Source of the DNA: Xanthobacter autotrophicus
GTDB taxonomy: Bacteria > Pseudomonadota > Alphaproteobacteria > Rhizobiales > Xanthobacteraceae
Strand: one strand, 5' to 3'
Length of the DNA stretch: 64,000 nucleotides
NCBI RefSeq assembly: GCF_043194295.1
Contig: NZ_JBAFVK010000013.1
Positions within the stretch are counted from its first letter, which is position 1; every line of letters begins with the position of its first letter. This document shows positions 45,059-53,367 of this stretch, piece after piece. The position numbers and the translations under genes are program-made. Under the pieces are notes generated by a model. That model worked only from the letters and a program-made list of their open reading frames with translations. It had not been told where the DNA came from and did not search any database.

Positions 45059-46495
45059 TTAAGCCGAAGCTTGAGCCGGCCGCGCGGGTACACGCGGAAC
45101 CGGAACCATCATGCCGCGTTTGTGCAGCTCAGCGTAGGTGAGATCCAGCACCCGCCAGGTGATGGCGACCAGTTCGTCCGCCTCCTCGTGGGACAAGGTG
45201 AAGGGCGGGGCGAGGATCATGCCGTCGCGCACCGCGCGCATCACCAGCCCCTCGCGGAACGAGAAATCGCGACAGATGAGGCCCACCGTGCCCTCTTCTG
45301 CTGCGAACGCCGCGCGAGAGGCCTTTTCCGGGGTCAGCTCCAGTGCGCCGATGAGGCCCACCATGCGCGCCTCGCCCACCAGGGGATGCTCGGCCAGCTT
45401 CAGCCAGCGCTCCTGCAGGTAGGGCCCGATGTCGGTGCGCACCCGCTCCACCAGCTTTTCCTCGTGCATGATCCGAAGGTTGGCCAGCGCCGCCGCGCAG
45501 CCGCCGGGATGGCCCGAATAGGTGAAGCCGTGGTTGAAGTCGCCGCCGTGCTCGATGAAGCCTTCCGCCACCTTGTCGCCCACGATGACGCCGCCGAGGG
45601 GGAAGTAGCCGGAGGTGATGCCCTTGGCGAAGGTTATGAGATCCGGCTTCACCCCCATGAAATCGGCGCCGAACCATCGCCCGGTGCGGCCGAAACCGCA
45701 AATGACCTCGTCACACACCAGAAGAACATCGCGCTCGCGGCAGATCTTCTCCACTTCCGGCCAGTAATTGGCCGGCGGAATGATGACGCCCCCCGCCCCC
45801 TGGATCGGCTCGCCGATGAAGGCGGCCACATTTTCCGGCCCCGCCGCGTCGATGGCGCGGGCCACCTCGCGGGCGGCGTAGAGGCCGAACTCCTCCCGGC
45901 CCATCTCCCCGCCCTCGGCCCACCAATAGGGCTGCGCCACATGGATGATGCCGGGAATCGGCAGGCCGCCCTGCGCGTGCATGGGCTTCATGCCGCCGAG
46001 CGAGGCCCCGCCCAGGGTGGAGCCGTGATAGCCGTTGCGCCGCGAGATGAAGATGGACTTTTCCGGCTTGCCCATGGCCGCCCAATAGTGGCGCACCATG
46101 CGCAGCACCGTGTCCACCGCCTCCGAGCCGCCGGAGGTGAAGAACACATGGTTCATGTGCGCCGGCGCCACGTCCGAGATGGCGGCCGCCAGCTCCGCCG
46201 CGCCGGGATGGGTGGTCTTGAAGAAGGTGTTGTAATAATCGAGCTGGTGGAGCTGGGTGGCGATGGCATCCACGATGGCGCGCCGCCCGTGGCCGACCTG
46301 CGAGCACCACAGGCCCGACATGCCGTCGAGGATCCTGTTGCCCTCGCTGTCGAACACATAGACCCCCTCGGCCCGCGTGATGACCCGCACCCCCTCGGCG
46401 TTCAAAGCCTTGGTATCGGAGAAGGGGTGGAGGTGGTGCGCCGCATCCAGCGCGCGCCAGTGGGCCGTCGAGTTCGAGAGGGGGGCGGATGTCAC
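45059..46495 (-). CDS. Class III aminotransferase, SpuC-like (putrescine/omega-amino acid - pyruvate)
   Basis: A 478-residue PLP enzyme. It closely follows the putrescine-pyruvate aminotransferase SpuC pattern: ALDAAHHLHPFSDTKALN, YVFDSEGNRILDGMSGLWC, FFTSGGSEAVDTVLRMVRHYW, AFIGEPIQGAGGVIIPP, LLVCDEVICGFGRTG, the PLP lysine in LITFAKGITSGY, and HGFTYSGHPGGCAAAL. Beta-alanine or other omega-amino donors are also possible. The GTG at 46495 gives a normal-length N-terminus with GGAG upstream; ATGs at 46543 or further upstream would add residues without a ribosome site. Confidence 0.9.
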   Translation of the reverse strand: MTSAPLSNSTAHWRALDAAHHLHPFSDTKALNAEGVRVITRAEGVYVFDSEGNRILDGMSGLWCSQVGHGRRAIVDAIATQLHQLDYYNTFFKTTHPGAAELAAAISDVAPAHMNHVFFTSGGSEAVDTVLRMVRHYWAAMGKPEKSIFISRRNGYHGSTLGGASLGGMKPMHAQGGLPIPGIIHVAQPYWWAEGGEMGREEFGLYAAREVARAIDAAGPENVAAFIGEPIQGAGGVIIPPANYWPEVEKICRERDVLLVCDEVICGFGRTGRWFGADFMGVKPDLITFAKGITSGYFPLGGVIVGDKVAEGFIEHGGDFNHGFTYSGHPGGCAAALANLRIMHEEKLVERVRTDIGPYLQERWLKLAEHPLVGEARMVGLIGALELTPEKASRAAFAAEEGTVGLICRDFSFREGLVMRAVRDGMILAPPFTLSHEEADELVAITWRVLDLTYAELHKRGMMVPVPRVPARPAQASA

Positions 46496-46638
46496 GATGG
46501 GCTGCTCCGATGAGGACCACGCAAAGACTGTGTGGAAAGTCATATCGCGAAAGCGCGGCCGCGCCCATATGTGCTGGCACATGTCCTGCTCGGCATGGGC
46601 GAGACGGGGCAAGGCGACGACGCCGAGGGAGGGCGCGG

Positions 46639-47277
46639 ATGGAACCGGATTTCTGGCACGCACGGTGGCAGGGCAAGCAGATCGGCTTTCACGAGGGCAA
46701 GGCCAACACCTTTCTGGTGAAGCATTTTTCCCGCCTTCCCGTGGCGCCGGGCGCGCGCGTGTTCGTGCCCCTGTGCGGCAAGACGCGGGACATCGCCTGG
46801 CTGCTGGGCGAGGGATTTCGGGTAGCCGGCGCGGAACTGAGCCGCATCGCGGTGGAGGAATTGTTCGCGGAGCTGGGTGTCGCGCCTGAGGTGACGGCGG
46901 CAGGCGCGCTCACGCGCTTCAGCGCCCCCGGCCTCGACATCCTGCAGGGCGACATCTTCGCGCTCACCCCCGACACCCTCGGCCCGGTGGATGCGGTGTG
47001 GGACCGCGCCGCCCTCGTCGCTTTGCCGAAGGACATGCGCGCCCGCTACGCCCCGCACCTCGTGGCGCTGACGGACGCCGCCCCGCAATTGCTCGTGTGC
47101 TTCGAATACGACCAGTCCCAGTTGGCGGGGCCGCCCTTCAGCGTCCCGCCGGAAGAGACCCGCGCGCTCTATGGCGCCGACTATATGGTCGCGGAGATCG
47201 AGGCGGCGCCGGTGGCCGGCGGCCTCAAGGGCCAGTGCCCGGCGGTGGAGCACGTCTGGCTGCTGGAGCGGGTTTGA
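46639..47277 (+). CDS. tpm: Thiopurine S-methyltransferase
   Basis: A 212-residue methyltransferase of the TPMT family, which methylates thiopurines and selenium or tellurium compounds. It begins MEPDFWHARWQGKQIGFHEGKANTFL and has the SAM-binding region RVFVPLCGKTRDIAWLLGEG and VWDRAALVALP. The divergent aminotransferase gene is about 140 bp away. GGGAGGG precedes the ATG. Confidence 0.94.
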   Translation: MEPDFWHARWQGKQIGFHEGKANTFLVKHFSRLPVAPGARVFVPLCGKTRDIAWLLGEGFRVAGAELSRIAVEELFAELGVAPEVTAAGALTRFSAPGLDILQGDIFALTPDTLGPVDAVWDRAALVALPKDMRARYAPHLVALTDAAPQLLVCFEYDQSQLAGPPFSVPPEETRALYGADYMVAEIEAAPVAGGLKGQCPAVEHVWLLERV

Positions 47278-47337
47278 GGGGCGCGCGGGATTGTCCGAGC
47301 CACTCGACATTGGCGAGGCGCTTAGCACCCCCAAAGC

Positions 47338-47448
47338 CGTCATGGCCGGGCTTGACCCGGCCATCCACGCGGTCGGGCCGGGAACAGGCGCCGCAGCGCT
47401 GCACAAGCGGCACGACGTGGATGCCCGGGTCAAGCCCGGGCATGACGG
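47338..47448. repeat. Palindromic intergenic repeat (RPE type)
   Basis: Arms GTCATGGCCGGGCTTGACC-type (47338-47369) and GGGTCAAGCCCGGGCATGAC-type (47416-47448) are inverted copies about 50 bp apart. Read in one frame they give 'VMAGLDPAIHA' and 'DARVKPGHDG', the typical artefact of this repeat class in alphaproteobacteria. It lies between tpm and the aldehyde dehydrogenase gene, which converge. Confidence 0.75.
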
Positions 47449-47550
47449 TTATGGTCAGGCGCCCACGTCTGGAAATGAACCGGCCCGCTCTCCCCTCCTG
47501 CTAGCGAGGAGCTGGGGCGACGGAGCGCTCGTCAGAAGGTACCAGCAGCC

Positions 47551-49032
47551 CTAAAGCCGCGTCCAAACCGTCTTCAGATCGCAATATTTATCCAGCGCAT
47601 GCAATGACTTGTCGCGTCCGAAGCCGGATTGCTTCACACCGCCGAACGGGGTGGTGATGTCGTCGGCGTCGAAGCAGTTCACATAGACGATGCCGGCCTT
47701 GAAGCGCCGGGCCACACGGTGCGCGGCGGAAAGGTCGCCGCTCCACACCGCCGCGCCGAGGCCGTAGACCGTGCCGTTGGCGATGGAAACCGCCTCCTCC
47801 AGCCCGTCGAAGCCGATCACCGAGAGCACGGGGCCGAAGATCTCCTTCTGCGCCAGCGCGGATGCGGGTGCCACGCCGTCGAACACGGTGGGCGCCACGA
47901 AGGCGCCGCCGGTTTCCTGCCGCACCGCCGTGCCGCCGGTGACGAGCCGCGCGCCGGAGGCGACGCCCTCCTCGATGGCGGCCAAGATGCGCCCCTGATG
48001 TTCGAAACTCACCACCGCGCCGGCGCGGGCCGCGGGGTCCTGCGGATCGCCCGGCATCCAGCGCGGGGCCAGCGCCGCCACGCGGGCGACGAGGTCCTCG
48101 CGGATGCGGTTGTCCACCAGCAGCCGCGAGGCCGCCGTGCACATCTCGCCCTGGTTGAAGAAGATGCCGGAGGCCACCGCCTGCGCCACCTCGTCGAGGT
48201 CGGGCACGTCGTGGGCCACCACGAAGGCGGTCTTGCCGCCCAGTTCCAGAAACACGCGCTTGAGGTTGCTGTCGGAGGAATAGCGCAGGAAATAGCGCCC
48301 CACCTCGGTGGAGCCGGTGAAGGCGATGGCGTCCACATCCATGTGCAGGCCCAGCGCCTTGCCGGCCTCCACGCCAAGGCCCGGCACCACGTTGAACACC
48401 CCCGCCGGCACCCCCGCCTCCAGCGCCAGCTCGCCGAGGCGGAGCGCCGTGAGGGGGCTTTCCTCCGCTGGCTTCAGCACCACGCTATTGCCCATGGCCA
48501 ACGCCGGCGCCACCTTCCAGGCGGCCATGATCATGGGGAAATTCCACGGCGTCACGCAGCCCACCACGCCCAGCGGCTCGCGCAGCACCAAGGCGAGATT
48601 GTCGGCGGTGGTGGGCGCCACCTCGCCATAGACCTTGTCGCAGCATTCCCCGTAATAGGCGAAGCAATCGGCCGCCGCGCGCACGTCGATGGAGCGCGCA
48701 TCGGCGATGGGCTTGCCCATGTTGAGGGTTTCGGTGAGGGCCAGCTCGTCGCGGTGGGCGCGGATCAGCTCGGCGAAGCGCTGGAGGATGCGCTTGCGCT
48801 CCACCGGCCGCAGCCCGGCCCAGCGGCGATCCTCGAAGGCGGCGCGGGCGGCCTTCACCGCGCGGTCCACATCGACGGCGTCGCACGCCGCCACCTGCGC
48901 GAGCACCTTGCCGGTGGCCGGGTTTATGGCATCGAAGGTGCGGCCCGACGCGGCTGGCGCGAACACGCCGTCGATCAGCGCCTGCGTGCGGAAGGAAGGG
49001 TAATGGTCCGCCGTCCGTTCCGCCGCCGCCAT
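47551..49032 (-). CDS. Aldehyde dehydrogenase, PuuC-like
   Basis: A 493-residue NAD(P)-dependent aldehyde dehydrogenase. The catalytic cysteine is in FFNQGEMCTAASRLLV, the general-base glutamate in FLELGGKTAF, and the cofactor site in PWNFPMIMAAWKVAPAL. The C-terminus NCFDADDITTPFGGVKQSGFGRDKSLHALDKY (abbreviated: DITTPFGG, GRDKSLHAL) is characteristic of PuuC (gamma-glutamyl-gamma-aminobutyraldehyde dehydrogenase) and related enzymes. With the SpuC-like aminotransferase nearby it could complete putrescine breakdown to GABA. Start at 49032. Confidence 0.9.
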   Translation of the reverse strand: MAAAERTADHYPSFRTQALIDGVFAPAASGRTFDAINPATGKVLAQVAACDAVDVDRAVKAARAAFEDRRWAGLRPVERKRILQRFAELIRAHRDELALTETLNMGKPIADARSIDVRAAADCFAYYGECCDKVYGEVAPTTADNLALVLREPLGVVGCVTPWNFPMIMAAWKVAPALAMGNSVVLKPAEESPLTALRLGELALEAGVPAGVFNVVPGLGVEAGKALGLHMDVDAIAFTGSTEVGRYFLRYSSDSNLKRVFLELGGKTAFVVAHDVPDLDEVAQAVASGIFFNQGEMCTAASRLLVDNRIREDLVARVAALAPRWMPGDPQDPAARAGAVVSFEHQGRILAAIEEGVASGARLVTGGTAVRQETGGAFVAPTVFDGVAPASALAQKEIFGPVLSVIGFDGLEEAVSIANGTVYGLGAAVWSGDLSAAHRVARRFKAGIVYVNCFDADDITTPFGGVKQSGFGRDKSLHALDKYCDLKTVWTRL

Positions 49033-49109
49033 GATGCGCTCCTCACCGTCTTGGGCGAGCAACCTCGCGCGGCGCTCGGGGCGCCGTCAAGATGGGGGAC
49101 GAAGTCCCC

Positions 49110-49161
49110 TCACCCCTCGTCCTCACCCCTCGTCCTCATCCCTCGTCCTCACCCTTCGTCC
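49110..49161. repeat. Four 13-bp tandem repeats at the yacG stop codon
   Basis: Four copies of TCACCCCTCGTCC (the last two with one change each) at 49110-49122, 49123-49135, 49136-49148 and 49149-49161. The yacG stop codon lies in the last copy. Since 13 is not a multiple of three, gain or loss of copies would change what follows the stop but not the protein, unless the stop-bearing copy is affected. Confidence 0.7.
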
Positions 49162-49676
49162 TGGGCCTCGCCGTCCTCTTCCTCTTCCGGGCGGCCGGGG
49201 ATGGCGTAGGAGCCGGAGAGCCAGCGGTGGAGGTCCACGTCGGCGCAGCGCTTGGAGCAGAAGGGGTGGAAGCGCTCCGCCGAGGGCTTCGAGCAGATGG
49301 GGCACGGCTTGGACGCATATTTGGAGGCGGAAGGGCCGCCGGCGGCCGCGTCAGGTGCGCGCGTGTCCGGGGCGACCACGTCGGCGATTGCGGCTTTGGG
49401 CGGGGCGGCCTTGGAGGCGCTCGCCTTCGAGGTCGTCTTTGGGGCAGGAGTCTTTGAGGCGGTTGTCTTTGAGGCGGAGGTCTTTGAGGCGGAGGTCTTT
49501 GGCGCCGGGGCCTTTTTGGGAGCGGCCGTTTTCGGGGCGGTCGCCTTGGCGTCGCCGCCGGTCCCCGCAGCGCTCTTCACCGGCCCGCTCTTCACCGGCC
49601 CGCTCTTGGCCGCCCTACTTTTGGCCTTGTCAGCCCCGGCCTTGGCCTTCCCGTCGCCGTCCTTGTCCGCGCTCAT
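49149..49676 (-). CDS. yacG: DNA gyrase inhibitor YacG with histone-H1-like N-terminal extension
   Basis: A 175-residue protein. The last 55 residues are YacG: a zinc-binding set CPIC (125-128), FHPFCSKRCADVDLHRWL (Cys140, Cys144) and GSYAIPG. YacG binds GyrB and blocks DNA binding; the usual length is about 60-70 residues. Here about 120 residues rich in Lys, Ala, Pro, Ser and Thr precede it, made of short repeats such as SASKT and PAPKT and GPVKS, resembling the basic tails of histone H1 and other nucleoid proteins. Its ATG overlaps the maf stop (ATGA), so it is coupled to maf. The extension could add DNA binding. Confidence 0.88.
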   Translation of the reverse strand: MSADKDGDGKAKAGADKAKSRAAKSGPVKSGPVKSAAGTGGDAKATAPKTAAPKKAPAPKTSASKTSASKTTASKTPAPKTTSKASASKAAPPKAAIADVVAPDTRAPDAAAGGPSASKYASKPCPICSKPSAERFHPFCSKRCADVDLHRWLSGSYAIPGRPEEEEDGEAQDEG

Positions 49677-50293
49677 GCGGCCCGCTCCACCCAGCCGGCG
49701 CGCACGTCGTAGCCCTGGCCGGACAACAGGCCGATGGATTCCGACAAAGGCAGGCCCACCACATTGCTGTAGGAGCCCACCAGCTTCACCACGAACGAGC
49801 CGGCGATGCCCTGGATGGCATAGCCGCCGGCCTTGCCCCGCCATTCGCCGCAGGCGAGGTAATCGGTGATCTCGTCCCGCGACAGGCGCTTGAAGCGCAC
49901 CCGGCTTTCCACCAGCCGGGTGTGGGCGCGGCCCTTCAAATCCACCAGGCACACCCCGGTATAGACCCGGTGGGTGCGACCCGAGAGCAGGCGCAGGCAG
50001 GCCTCCGCCTCGTCCTCAAGGTCGGGCTTGGGCAGGATGCGCCGGCCCACTGCCACCACCGTGTCGGCGGAAAGCACCAGCGCGTTCATCTCGGCATCCT
50101 TGGCGCGCTGGGCCACCAGCTTGCCCTTGGCTTCCGACAGGCGCTGGGCGAGCCGGCGCGGCAGCTCGCCGCGCTCGGGCGTCTCGTCCACGTCGGCGGG
50201 CATGAGCAGGTCCGGCTCGATGCCCGCCTGATTGAGCAGCGCCAGCCGGCGGGGCGAGCCTGAAGCAAGCACGAGCTTCACCTGATCGGTCAC
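49673..50293 (-). CDS. maf: Maf-family nucleoside triphosphate pyrophosphatase
   Basis: A 206-residue Maf protein, which removes non-canonical or excess nucleotides as a dTTP/UTP-type pyrophosphatase. Motifs: KLVLASGSPRRLALLNQAGI, then VDETP, LSADTVV and the KP segment of RRILPKPD, and TDYLACGEWRGKAGGYAIQG. The GTG at 50293 gives MTDQVKLVLASGSPRR and has AAAGGTG upstream; a longer start at 50374 lacks support. It is followed by yacG with a 4 bp overlap. infA, often upstream in this group, is absent. Confidence 0.92.
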   Translation of the reverse strand: MTDQVKLVLASGSPRRLALLNQAGIEPDLLMPADVDETPERGELPRRLAQRLSEAKGKLVAQRAKDAEMNALVLSADTVVAVGRRILPKPDLEDEAEACLRLLSGRTHRVYTGVCLVDLKGRAHTRLVESRVRFKRLSRDEITDYLACGEWRGKAGGYAIQGIAGSFVVKLVGSYSNVVGLPLSESIGLLSGQGYDVRAGWVERAA

Positions 50294-50647
50294 GGAACAC
50301 ACCTTTCGAGCCAGCCAGAGCCGGATCCGCCAGGGCTTCCACAGCCCCGGCGGCAAATCCGCCTCGAAACGCAAAGAGGGAGCGCGGGCGGCGCCTCACG
50401 CTCATCTACCGGAAAGGCGCAGCCGTGTGAACGGGCGAGGCGGCACGCGGCAGCCCCCGGCGTGGCCGATCCGGAAAAGATCAACTCGGTGTGACTACCC
50501 CGCCCGCCTGTAACCCGGCCCGGGCCCCCGGCGAAATCCCGGTGTCGGCCCCCGCTGGGCCGCCCCCGGTGCCTTTTGCGCGCCGGGCCTGCCGTGCCGG
50601 CGCAGGTGCGCCGCACGAAAATCTTCGGGACGTGGAGCTGAAGACAC
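50294..50647. other. Divergent intergenic region maf / thioredoxin gene
   Basis: About 354 bp of very GC-rich sequence without a supported gene. I see no tRNA, clear promoter or operator. Short complementary runs such as CCCGGCCCGGGCCC near 50514 could fold. Confidence 0.35.
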
Positions 50648-51049
50648 ATGTTCACCCGTCGTGCCACCCTCGCCTTCTCGCTTGCCGCCGCCCTCGTCGC
50701 CGGCGCCTCGGCCATGGCCTTCGCCGAGCCGGAGCACACCACCTACACCCCCGCCGCCTTCCAGGCCGCCCAGCACGCGGGCAAGCCCATCCTGGTGGAG
50801 ATCCATGCCTCCTGGTGCCCGGTCTGCGCGGCGCAGGCCCCCATCCTGTCGGAACTGCTGAGCCAGCCCCAGTTCAAGGAGATGGTGGTGTTCCGGGTGG
50901 ACTTCGACAGCCAGAAGGACGCGGTGAAGAGCTTCAAGGCGCGCGACCAGAGCACTTTGATCGCCTTCAAGGGCACAACCGAGGCCGGTCGCTCCGTGGG
51001 CGATACCCACAAGGGCTCCATCGAGGCCCTGCTCTCCCACGCCATCTGA
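50648..51049 (+). CDS. Periplasmic thioredoxin-family protein
   Basis: A 133-residue protein with signal peptide (TLAFSLAAALVAGASAMAFA) and a thioredoxin fold with the redox pair Cys57-P-V-Cys60 (ASWCPVCAAQ). It is probably a periplasmic disulfide reductase or thiol carrier. It is 7 bp upstream of a CcdA-type membrane protein, the expected electron donor, so the two form a reducing pathway across the inner membrane. Confidence 0.92.
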   Translation: MFTRRATLAFSLAAALVAGASAMAFAEPEHTTYTPAAFQAAQHAGKPILVEIHASWCPVCAAQAPILSELLSQPQFKEMVVFRVDFDSQKDAVKSFKARDQSTLIAFKGTTEAGRSVGDTHKGSIEALLSHAI

Positions 51050-51056
51050 GGCGATC

Positions 51057-51794
51057 ATGGCCCTGGAAAGCCTCGCCTTCGGCAGCTTCGCCCTCGCCTT
51101 CATGGCGGGGGTCCTCTCCGTGCTCTCGCCCTGCGTGGTGCCGCTTCTGCCCATCGTGCTCGGGGCGGCGGCGGCCGAGCATCGCCTCGCGCCGGTGGCG
51201 CTGGCGGCGGGGGTGGCCATCTCCTTCGTCACCATCGGGCTGTTCGTGGCCACCATCGGCTATGCCATCGGCCTTGAGGGTGATGTGTTCCGCATCCTCG
51301 CGGCGCTGTTGATGGTGGGCATCGGCACCGTGCTCGCGGTGCCGCAGCTCCAGACCCGCCTCGCCGCCGCCGGCGGGCCGGTGAGCGACCTTGCCGCGCG
51401 CCGGTTCGACGGCTTCTCCCGCGCCGGCATCGGCGGGCAGTTCGCCGTGGGCCTGCTGCTCGGGGCGGTGTGGAGCCCCTGCGTCGGGCCCACCCTGGGG
51501 GCGGCGTCCGTGCTGGCGGCACAGGGGCAGAGCCTGCCGCAGGTGGCGGGGGTGATGGCCCTGTTCGGCCTCGGCGCCGGCCTGCCCCTGGCGCTGCTGG
51601 GCACCTTGTTCCGCCCGGCACTGGCGCGCTGGCGCGGCCGCCTGCTGGGTGCCGGCAAGGGGGCGAAGGCGGTGCTGGGGCTCGTTCTCGTGCTGGTGGG
51701 CATGGGGATCCTCACCGGGACCGACAAGCGGCTGGAATCGGCGCTGGTGGCGGCCTCCCCGGCCTGGCTCACCACCCTCACCACGCGGTTTTAG
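51057..51794 (+). CDS. CcdA/DsbD-type membrane thiol reductase
   Basis: A 245-residue protein with six transmembrane helices. The two redox cysteines are in the matched motifs LSPCVVPLLPIV (Cys26) and WSPCVGPTLGAA (Cys142), the hallmark of CcdA. It carries electrons from cytoplasmic thioredoxin to periplasmic acceptors, here most likely the thioredoxin-like protein encoded upstream. It may serve cytochrome c maturation or repair of exported proteins. Confidence 0.93.
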   Translation: MALESLAFGSFALAFMAGVLSVLSPCVVPLLPIVLGAAAAEHRLAPVALAAGVAISFVTIGLFVATIGYAIGLEGDVFRILAALLMVGIGTVLAVPQLQTRLAAAGGPVSDLAARRFDGFSRAGIGGQFAVGLLLGAVWSPCVGPTLGAASVLAAQGQSLPQVAGVMALFGLGAGLPLALLGTLFRPALARWRGRLLGAGKGAKAVLGLVLVLVGMGILTGTDKRLESALVAASPAWLTTLTTRF

Positions 51795-52002
51795 CCGCTC
51801 AGGCGCCGCGCGGGCTTGACCCATGGGCAAAGCGCATGGGCCAAGGGCATCACATTGTTTTTCCGAGCTGCGGTGCGTGCGTCGTCCAGTGACGCACCGT
51901 GGAACCGGCTCCGGGACGCCATCGCCCTTCGTGCGCCCCGGAGCCGGCCCATTCTTCCGGGGTACGCATCTTGCTTCGCCGGGCGCGAACGGGGCGTGCG
52001 GC

Positions 52003-53367
52003 ATGAAAACCTTCCTCGACTGGTCGGCTTACGACACATATGGCATCGGCGACGCCTATTCCGGCATTCCCGCCACCGGCGGGAACTACGCGAAAGCGGT
52101 GGCGGTGTGCATGCACAGCCGCGATTGTCGCAATACCGGCAAGGGCGTCATGTGCCCGAGCTATCGCATCACCGGCGACAAGGACCATTCCACCGAAGCC
52201 CGCGTCGCCGCCTTCAAGGCCGCGCTGAACGACGGCACCGACGCCAACGCCTTCGCCGATCCCCGGCTCGACGCGGCCATGGACCTGTGCGTGTCCTGCA
52301 AGGCCTGCAAGAAGGAATGCCCCAGCGCCGTGGACATGACGCTGATCAAGACCGAGTACCTCGCCCAGCGCCATGAGATCAAAGGCGTGCCCCGGCGCAC
52401 CCGGCTGTTCGGCGGGGTGCCGGAATGGACCGGCCGCCACCGCCGCCTGCTGCGCCTCGCCATCATGCTGCGCAACCGCTCGCGCCTTTTGACCCAGGCC
52501 GCCGAGCGGCTGCTGGGCATCAGCGCCCGCCGCGCCATCCCCGAGCCGGCGGCCCGGCCCTATGCGCCGCCCGCCGCCGCGCCCACGCACGCCCCGGCCC
52601 CGCGCGGCGAGGTGATCCTGTTCGTGGACACCTTCTGCCACCATTTCGAGCCGGAGGTGGCTGAGGCCGCCCATGCGGTGCTGACCCACGCCGGCTATAG
52701 CGTGCGCATTGCGAGGCCCGATCCCGCCGACGCCGAGCCAAACCGGCCCCTGTGCTGCGGCCGCACGTACCTGACCACCGGCATGGTGGAGAAGGCGCGT
52801 GGCGAGGGACAGCGCGTGCTCGCGGCCTTCCGCGGCGAGATCGCGGCGCAGACCCCCATCATCGGGCTGGAGCCATCGTGCCTGCTCTCCCTGCGCGACG
52901 AGCTTTACAGCCTCGGCCTCGGGCCGGAGGTGGGGGCGCTGGGCAAGCAATTGTTCCTGCTGGAGGAGTTCCTCGCCCGCGAGCACCAGAACAAGGGCCT
53001 GCGCATGCGGCTGAAGCCCCTGCCCGGCCCCAGGGCGGTGCTGCACGGCCACTGCCACCAGAAGGCGTTCGGGGTGATGAAGGCGACGCGCAAGGTGCTC
53101 GGCTTCATCCCCGGCTTCTCCTACGACGTGGTGGAAACCAGTTGCTGCGGCATGGCCGGCAGCTTCGGGCTGGAGGCGGAGCACTACGACGCTTCCATGC
53201 AGATGGCGGAACTCGCCCTGCTGCCCGCCATGCGCGCGGCGCCGCAGGACGCCCCGCTCATCGCCAACGGCTTTTCCTGCCGCCACCAGATCGAGCACGG
53301 CTCCGGCCGCAAGGCCCGCCACATCGCCCTGCTCTTGCGCGACGCGCTGGATCTAACGCCCGCCTGA
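52003..53367 (+). CDS. Fe-S oxidoreductase with two CCG domains (GlcF/D-lactate dehydrogenase type)
   Basis: A 454-residue protein. The N-terminal half has two cysteine clusters for [4Fe-4S] centres: CMHSRDCRNTGKGVMCPSY and CVSCKACKKECPSAVD. The C-terminal half has two CCG domains, marked CCGRTYL and CCGMAGSFG, with conserved histidines in HGHCHQKAFG. It corresponds to the C-terminal part of FAD-linked D-lactate or glycolate dehydrogenases, but no FAD-binding subunit gene is adjacent. The ATG at 52003 is preferred; the longer open frame adds residues without similarity. Its stop overlaps the convergent LysR gene by 15 bp. Confidence 0.88.
   Translation: MKTFLDWSAYDTYGIGDAYSGIPATGGNYAKAVAVCMHSRDCRNTGKGVMCPSYRITGDKDHSTEARVAAFKAALNDGTDANAFADPRLDAAMDLCVSCKACKKECPSAVDMTLIKTEYLAQRHEIKGVPRRTRLFGGVPEWTGRHRRLLRLAIMLRNRSRLLTQAAERLLGISARRAIPEPAARPYAPPAAAPTHAPAPRGEVILFVDTFCHHFEPEVAEAAHAVLTHAGYSVRIARPDPADAEPNRPLCCGRTYLTTGMVEKARGEGQRVLAAFRGEIAAQTPIIGLEPSCLLSLRDELYSLGLGPEVGALGKQLFLLEEFLAREHQNKGLRMRLKPLPGPRAVLHGHCHQKAFGVMKATRKVLGFIPGFSYDVVETSCCGMAGSFGLEAEHYDASMQMAELALLPAMRAAPQDAPLIANGFSCRHQIEHGSGRKARHIALLLRDALDLTPA

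Noticed and set aside
47225..47554. Small open frames reading MAGLDPAIHA and VKPGHDG
   Set aside because: Known artefacts of palindromic intergenic repeats; annotated as a repeat.
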